A DNA stretch of 24,830 nt from JBBQHM01 sp038323965. Its GTDB lineage: Bacteria > Verrucomicrobiota > Verrucomicrobiia > Chthoniobacterales > UBA10450. Below the pieces are notes generated by a model. That model worked only from the letters and a program-made list of their open reading frames with translations. It did no database searches and was not told the origin of the DNA. Shown here piece by piece: positions 21,244-24,830 of the stretch. The stretch lies in the NCBI GenBank assembly GCA_038323965.1, contig JBBQHM010000022.1:1-24830 (forward strand), written 5' to 3'. The position numbers were made by a program, and so were the translations under genes. Every line of letters starts with the position of its first letter. Within the stretch, counting starts at the first letter, position 1.

Positions 21244-21807
21244 TCAGCAATTAGGACAAGGCTCAGCCACCCAGCGTGCCGCAGCAGACTTGGTTTGGCA
21301 GTAACCGTATATCTTGGTATAAATCTGGAGCCAAGCTTTCTGTTCTTCGGGTTCCAGTTGGGCCATCAGCTTCATTAGGTTGCCCACCATCTCCTCGCGG
21401 ATGCGCCGCACCAACGCGCTGCCTTTTCCCGTGATGCACACCATGACCTTACGCCGGTCGTCCGGCGCGTGCGAGCGAACCAGGAAATCGAGATTTTCCA
21501 GCCGCGCGACCAAACCACTCGCCGCCGCCGTGGTGTGACCCATTTTCTGAGCGATCGCTGTCATGGTCAGGACTTCTTTCTGGTCCAGGTAGGCCAGCAG
21601 GAAAAACTGCGGAAACGACACATTCCCTGGAGCCAATTCCTTGGACAATTGCAATACGAAGCAGCGCTGCAGCTCCATGATGATATGGGAAAGCTGCTCC
21701 GCGTCGGCACGGATAACCTTGTCCTCGGTGGGGACGGAAGGAGAATCAGCCGCAGTTTTCAACGAGGTTACGGTAAGATGAGTCCCAAGGCTGTCAACGA
21801 AACCCAC
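21244..21807 (-). CDS. MarR-family transcriptional regulator with C-terminal CPNC motif
   Basis: It has 187 residues from GTG at 21807. The winged helix-turn-helix is clear: L-T-M-T-A-I-A-Q-K-M-G (80-90), a recognition helix T-T-A-A-A-S-G-L-V-A-R-L-E (92-104), and the wing R-S-H-A-P-D-D-R-R-K-V-M-V-C-I-T-G-K-G (111-129), which includes the family D-D-R-R. Five cysteines (49, 124, 170, 184, 187) are present; the last two form C-P-N-C at the very end. A TTGACA element (21797-21792) lies inside the first codons, so the true start may be TTG at 21762 (16th codon). It precedes tolC and pgeF and probably controls them and itself. Confidence 0.9.
   Translation of the reverse strand: MGFVDSLGTHLTVTSLKTAADSPSVPTEDKVIRADAEQLSHIIMELQRCFVLQLSKELAPGNVSFPQFFLLAYLDQKEVLTMTAIAQKMGHTTAAASGLVARLENLDFLVRSHAPDDRRKVMVCITGKGSALVRRIREEMVGNLMKLMAQLEPEEQKAWLQIYTKIYGYCQTKSAAARWVAEPCPNC
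21770..21797 (-). promoter_or_regulatory. Possible marR-tolC-pgeF promoter inside the long marR frame
   Basis: On the minus strand a perfect -35 TTGACA (21797-21792) is followed after 16 bases by TACCGT (21775-21770, only three of six consensus bases). Transcription would start about 7 bases on, at a TTG (21762) in the marR frame. If real, marR is leaderless and 15 residues shorter than listed. Confidence 0.3.
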
Positions 21808-21893
21808 GCCGGAGCATTTGCCTCAACCCCAGAGCCCTATGTGGAAAATGCCAGCTTTATTCACCCCTCCGCGCGTTGCGGGGCGGCTGTCGT

Positions 21894-21921
21894 TTGACCG
21901 TTCCGCCGTTCAACTGATATT
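21894..21921 (+). promoter_or_regulatory. Candidate promoter of tRNA-Ser
   Basis: TTGACC (21894-21899, five of six consensus bases) and GATATT (21916-21921, four of six) are 16 bases apart. Transcription would begin near 21928, about 12 bases before the mature tRNA 5' end. The rest of the 132-base gap between marR and the tRNA (21808-21939) shows no ORF or clear structure. Confidence 0.35.
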
Positions 21922-21939
21922 GCTCACACCAATTTTTCC

Positions 21940-22027
21940 GGTGAGGTGGCTGAGTGGTCGAAAGCAGCGCTTTGCTAAAGCGCCGTAGTCCAAAAGGCTA
22001 CCGAGGGTTCGAATCCCTCCCTCACCG
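21940..22027 (+). tRNA. tRNA-Ser (anticodon GCU)
   Basis: A complete class II tRNA of 88 bases. The acceptor stem is GGTGAGG with CCTCACC, followed by discriminator G, typical of serine. The anticodon stem is GCGCT/AGCGC around loop TTGCTAA, anticodon GCT at 21974-21976, reading AGC and AGU codons. The long variable arm GTAGTC-CAAAA-GGCTAC pairs with one G-U, and the T arm is GAGGG-TTCGAAT-CCCTC. The 3' CCA is not encoded and must be added by the CCA enzyme. Its 3' end is 22 bases from the end of the convergent histidine kinase gene. Confidence 0.97.
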
Positions 22028-22049
22028 CGATTGTCGGCGTTCCTCACAC

Positions 22050-24482
22050 TTACGGCTGGCGCGGAACCGGGGCCATCAAGTCCTCGAGCGCGCGCTCCAG
22101 TTGCGCGAAATCAATCGGCTTGATCAAGTGCGCTGCGAAGCCCGCTTCGCGAGAGCGGCGGAGGTCTTCGTCCATACCGTAACCGCTCAGCGCGATCCCG
22201 CACAGCCCGTGCGCCGCGCGCAGTTTTTCCATTAACTCGAAGCCGGTACCATCGGGCAGACCGAGGTCGCTGATCACGGCATCAAAGCGATCGCGGTCGG
22301 CGAGTTGCAACGCGCTGGCTACGCTGATCGCAGTTGTCACGCGATGGCCTGCGCGAGTAAGAAGTCGCTCCAGCACTTCGAGGGTCGACTGGTGGTCGTC
22401 GACGAGCAAGAGGCTGAGAGGGGCAGTGGCCGCACGATGGCCGCGCGACTCGGCGCTCGCGTCGCCCGACACTTGCGAAGTGCTTCCCGGCGCAGTCGCG
22501 AGCGAAGCGAGGATCCCGGGAACTTCGACACGGAAAGTCGCTCCCTCGCCGAGCCCTGCGCTTTCCACTTTGATGCTGCCGCCATGGAGATCCAGGATTG
22601 CCTTGACGATCGAGAGTCCGAGGCCGAGGCCGCCGATTCGGTGATCCGCGGAGATAGCGCCTGCTTGTTCGAAGGGAAGGAAGATTCGTCGGATGTTGTC
22701 CGCGGCAATGCCGATACCGGAGTCGCTGACTTCCAGCGCGAAGCGACCATCCAGGTCGCACGAACGCACCGTGATTTTTCCGGATTCAGGCGTAAACTTG
22801 ACCGCGTTCTTGAGCAGGTTCCAAAAGACCTGCTGCAAACGCGCCGGGTCGCCGAGGAGGTGCGAACGCTCGGCCGCGAGATCGATTTCCAGTGTCTGAC
22901 TCTTCCCTTGCGCATCACTGCGCACCATTTCGATGGCGAGCGCGATGAGGGTATGTGCGTCGCACGGTTGGGTGCGCAGGAGGAGTTTGCCGTGGGCGAT
23001 GCGGGTGAGATCGAGCAGGTCATCGATCAGCCGTGCCTCGAGCCCGATGTTGCGCTCCATCATGCTGAGCTGATCGCGCACGTCCTGCGGGAGCCGGTCG
23101 TCGTGTTGGAGGGCGGCCGCGGACATGAGCACGGGAGTGAGCGGCGTGCGCAGCTCGTGCGAAAGCGCGGCCAGAAATTCGTCTTTCGCTCGCGAGGCGC
23201 GTTCGGTTTTTTCCCGCGCCTGGCGAATTTCTTCGATTTCGGTGTTCGACCCGATCCACATGAGAGTCTTGCCCTCAGCGTCGAGCATGGGCACGGCGCG
23301 GCTGACGTGCCAGCGGTATTCGCCATCGATCCGCAAAAAACGGTGCTCCATGTAAAATGGCTCGCGGGTGTCGATGGAATGCTGCCAGCGCCGGATGTTT
23401 TCCTCCACGTCCTCGGGATGAATGAATTGGAGCCAGCCCCAATCGCGAATTTGCTCGAAGGAAAGCCCGGTGAACTCGAGCCATTGCCGGTTGAAATAAT
23501 CAATGTCGCCATTCGGTTTCGCGGTGAAGATTTTTTGCGGCATGGATTCCGCCATGAAGCGCAGACGCTTTGCGCTCTCGCGCAACGCCTCCTCCGCCTG
23601 CTTGCGCTCAGTGATGTCGTTATGAACGCCTACCCATTCGCGGATCTCGCCATCCCCGCCGATGGCCGGCACGGCTCGGATCGAACACGAGCGCCAGGCG
23701 CCATCGTGCCGGCGCACGCGGTGTTCAAACTCAAACAGCCGCTTTTCCGCCACCGCCACATTCCAGGCTTCGATAGTGGGCTGGGCATCGTCGGGATGCA
23801 CCGCCCGAACCCAGCCGTAGCCCTGATATTCCTCCGTAGTTTGGCCGGTGAACTGGGCCCAGCCGGGCTGCTCGCCTTCCATCATGCCCTGCGCGTTGTT
23901 CGTCCAGATGAGATTGCTCACCGCGAGCGCCGCCACGCGGAATCGCTCTTCGCTCTCGCGCAGCGCCACCTCGGATGCCTTGCGCTCGGCGATCTCGGTC
24001 CGCAGTTGCGCGTTGAGCCTGTCCGCTGCCTCCGTCATTTCATGCTGACGCAATCCGGCGATCAGCAGCGCCTCGTTCACCGCAACGGTGTCCTGACGCA
24101 AATTTGCGGTCTTCGCCAGTTGGATGATCACTCCCACGGGTTGCTCGTTCGCATCCAGCGCCGGCCACATTGCATACAGCCAGGAGCTCGAGTCGGAGTC
24201 GGAGTCGTCCCCATGCACATGGGTTGCGGCGTCTCCCGTTTGGTAAATCCGGTCCAAAATCGGCACGCAATGTTCCCCGCCATGCACGATGTCGGCGAAG
24301 GTTTTCCCGATGAGATCCTCCCTGGTTTTTCCAAGCAGGCGGCAAAAAGCGGAATTCACGTAGGACACCATGTGCGCGCTGCCCTGCACCTCGACGATCG
24401 GCAGCGGCGCGCGCTCGATGATCGGCGCGGAGCGGCTCTGGGGCATCGGGGCTGTTTTGTCTGGTGTTCGGTCTGTCCCCAT
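22050..24482 (-). CDS. Soluble triple-PAS hybrid histidine kinase with receiver domain
   Basis: A sensor kinase of 810 residues without membrane segments, so probably cytoplasmic. In order: PAS 1 (about 18-128, with an Asp/Ser-rich patch at 92-100), a coiled-coil linker (about 135-182), PAS 2 with PAC (about 183-293), PAS 3 with PAC (about 305-420), HisKA with S-H-E-L-R-T-P (phospho-acceptor His442), and HATPase (N box Asn555 and Asn559, D-S-G-I-G-I from Asp587, G-L-G-L-G-L-S). The receiver domain follows (Asp695/Asp696, phospho-Asp739 in S-D-L-G-L-P-D-G-T-G, Lys788). It has no output domain. I chose ATG at 24482, 17 bases after the KaiC-like stop, over a longer frame from 24584 that would overlap that gene. 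The upstream KaiC-like gene is its likely partner. Confidence 0.93.
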   Translation of the reverse strand: MGTDRTPDKTAPMPQSRSAPIIERAPLPIVEVQGSAHMVSYVNSAFCRLLGKTREDLIGKTFADIVHGGEHCVPILDRIYQTGDAATHVHGDDSDSDSSSWLYAMWPALDANEQPVGVIIQLAKTANLRQDTVAVNEALLIAGLRQHEMTEAADRLNAQLRTEIAERKASEVALRESEERFRVAALAVSNLIWTNNAQGMMEGEQPGWAQFTGQTTEEYQGYGWVRAVHPDDAQPTIEAWNVAVAEKRLFEFEHRVRRHDGAWRSCSIRAVPAIGGDGEIREWVGVHNDITERKQAEEALRESAKRLRFMAESMPQKIFTAKPNGDIDYFNRQWLEFTGLSFEQIRDWGWLQFIHPEDVEENIRRWQHSIDTREPFYMEHRFLRIDGEYRWHVSRAVPMLDAEGKTLMWIGSNTEIEEIRQAREKTERASRAKDEFLAALSHELRTPLTPVLMSAAALQHDDRLPQDVRDQLSMMERNIGLEARLIDDLLDLTRIAHGKLLLRTQPCDAHTLIALAIEMVRSDAQGKSQTLEIDLAAERSHLLGDPARLQQVFWNLLKNAVKFTPESGKITVRSCDLDGRFALEVSDSGIGIAADNIRRIFLPFEQAGAISADHRIGGLGLGLSIVKAILDLHGGSIKVESAGLGEGATFRVEVPGILASLATAPGSTSQVSGDASAESRGHRAATAPLSLLLVDDHQSTLEVLERLLTRAGHRVTTAISVASALQLADRDRFDAVISDLGLPDGTGFELMEKLRAAHGLCGIALSGYGMDEDLRRSREAGFAAHLIKPIDFAQLERALEDLMAPVPRQP

Positions 24483-24499
24483 AAATCCCGATCCAGATT

Positions 24500-24830
24500 T
24501 CACCTCACGACTTTGGCCTTCGGATTCGGCGTCGGCGCCTTGCGCCGCGTGGCTTTCGGTTGCGTCGTCGGCTCCGTGCGCCACGTGGCTTTCGGTTCCG
24601 GCGTCAACTCGGGGTGCGCGAGCAGCATGGTGGCTTTCGGCTCCGGCGGCTTTTCGTGCGGCAATACGCCGACTCGCTCCGGCAACCCGGTGGTCAGGCG
24701 CACATAATCCGTCTGGCGCGGGCCGATCACGACCACGCCTTCGTCCGTGATGACATATTCGCGGATGTCTTTGCTGTGGTTGCCGCCGCGCATTTTGATC
24801 ACGACCATCACTTTGCGCAACTGGCCGTCA
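24500..24830 (-). CDS. KaiC/RadA-like circadian-clock family ATPase, C-terminal part (gene runs off the window)
   Basis: Only the 3' end is present. The frame is open to the window edge (the TTG at 24820 is an internal Leu codon) and about 109 codons are visible. The segment D-G-Q-L-R-K-V-M-V-V-I-K-M-R-G-G-N-H, followed by D-I-R-E-Y and I-T-D-E-G-V-V-V-I-G, matches the end of the last KaiC-type RecA domain (consensus L-x-K-x-R-G-S-x-H-x-x-x-x-R-E-x-x-I-x-x-x-G). After it come about 60 residues of Pro-, Lys- and Thr-rich tail with four P-K-A-T/K units. The ATPase motifs lie outside the window. The hybrid kinase begins 17 bases after the stop, so the two are co-transcribed. KaiC-like proteins of this type occur with histidine kinases and sometimes KaiB-like proteins; no kaiB is seen here. 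Confidence 0.82.
   Translation of the reverse strand, partial: DGQLRKVMVVIKMRGGNHSKDIREYVITDEGVVVIGPRQTDYVRLTTGLPERVGVLPHEKPPEPKATMLLAHPELTPEPKATWRTEPTTQPKATRRKAPTPNPKAKVVR
24513..24640 (-). repeat. 36-bp (12-codon) tandem repeats in the KaiC-like tail
   Basis: The plus-strand core GTGGCTTTCGG occurs exactly at 24549, 24585 and 24630, with a diverged copy (TTGGCCTTCGG) at 24513. The spacings are 36, 36 and 45 bases, all multiples of three. In the protein each unit ends in P-K-A-T or P-K-A-K and is basic and Pro-rich. The tail is probably disordered; its length may vary between strains. Confidence 0.75.

Noticed and set aside
24483..24584. Longer histidine kinase start at 24584
   Set aside because: The extra 34 residues are the out-of-frame reading of the KaiC-like repeat tail; ATG 24482 follows that gene's stop with normal spacing.
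22305..24707. An 800-codon open frame on the plus strand opposite the histidine kinase
   Set aside because: It is the mirror of a GC-rich coding strand; its translation shows no recognisable domain, and the opposite frame has complete PAS, HisKA, HATPase and receiver motifs.
21940..24830. Genomic island inserted at tRNA-Ser, carrying the KaiC-kinase module
   Set aside because: A tRNA next to accessory-looking genes is suggestive, but no integrase and no duplicated tRNA 3' end are visible in the window.

Overview
The window looks like the chromosome of a Gram-negative bacterium, most likely a member of the Verrucomicrobiota (soil-type, GC roughly 57-60% by eye). The grounds are lpxA (lipid A), a TolC-type outer-membrane protein, the MEP-pathway gene ispE, a three-subunit sdhCAB with a single five-helix cytochrome b, and a long SecA (1045 aa) with a large insertion. 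The phylum is inference; Gram-negative is well supported. Genes are tightly packed, there is no gap of 300 bases, and no insertion sequence, phage gene or CRISPR array was found.

Layout. 1-1472 (+): the 3' part of an unrecognised gene and a secreted VanX-type D-Ala-D-Ala dipeptidase. 1469-5883 (-): an operon read from the right: Tat-exported 5'-nucleotidase-like phosphoesterase, secreted protein with two TonB-C-like domains, alkyladenine DNA glycosylase, mnmA, cutA. The last three junctions are each a TTGA overlap, in which a TTG start shares bases with the upstream TGA. 5959-6330 (+): a small VOC protein, facing secA (6337-9474, -). 9610-10609 (+): ridA and pyrE. 10681-14050 (+): sdhC-sdhA-sdhB joined by ATGA overlaps and followed by a long imperfect hairpin. 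14141-14977 (-): ispE. 14999-16380 (+): pyrF and a LipM-like octanoyltransferase. 16418-18972 (+): long-chain polyprenyl diphosphate synthase, radC, lpxA, with radC/lpxA again joined by TTGA. 18969-21807 (-): marR, tolC, pgeF. 21940-22027 (+): tRNA-Ser(GCU). 22050-24830 (-): a KaiC-like ATPase (only its C-terminus is in the window) followed by a soluble triple-PAS hybrid histidine kinase.

How it works together. Most of the window is housekeeping: protein export (SecA), respiration (Sdh plus a prenyl synthase probably making the quinone tail), pyrimidine synthesis (PyrE, PyrF), isoprenoids (IspE), lipoylation (LipM-like), lipid A (LpxA), DNA and tRNA maintenance (Mpg, RadC, MnmA), and metabolite or wall-fragment clean-up (RidA, PgeF, VanX, nucleotidase). 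The accessory-looking parts are marR-tolC-pgeF, where an efflux outer-membrane channel has no adjacent pump, and the KaiC-histidine kinase pair at the right edge, a probable signalling module.

I found no clearly new defence or mobile system. The most unusual signals are in gene architecture: repeated TTGA junctions, two six-codon mini-ORFs that both end in a GTGA overlap with a downstream GTG start at the same spacing, promoter-like sequences placed so close to start codons that leaderless mRNAs are likely, and the KaiC-histidine kinase module with a 36-bp repeat tail.
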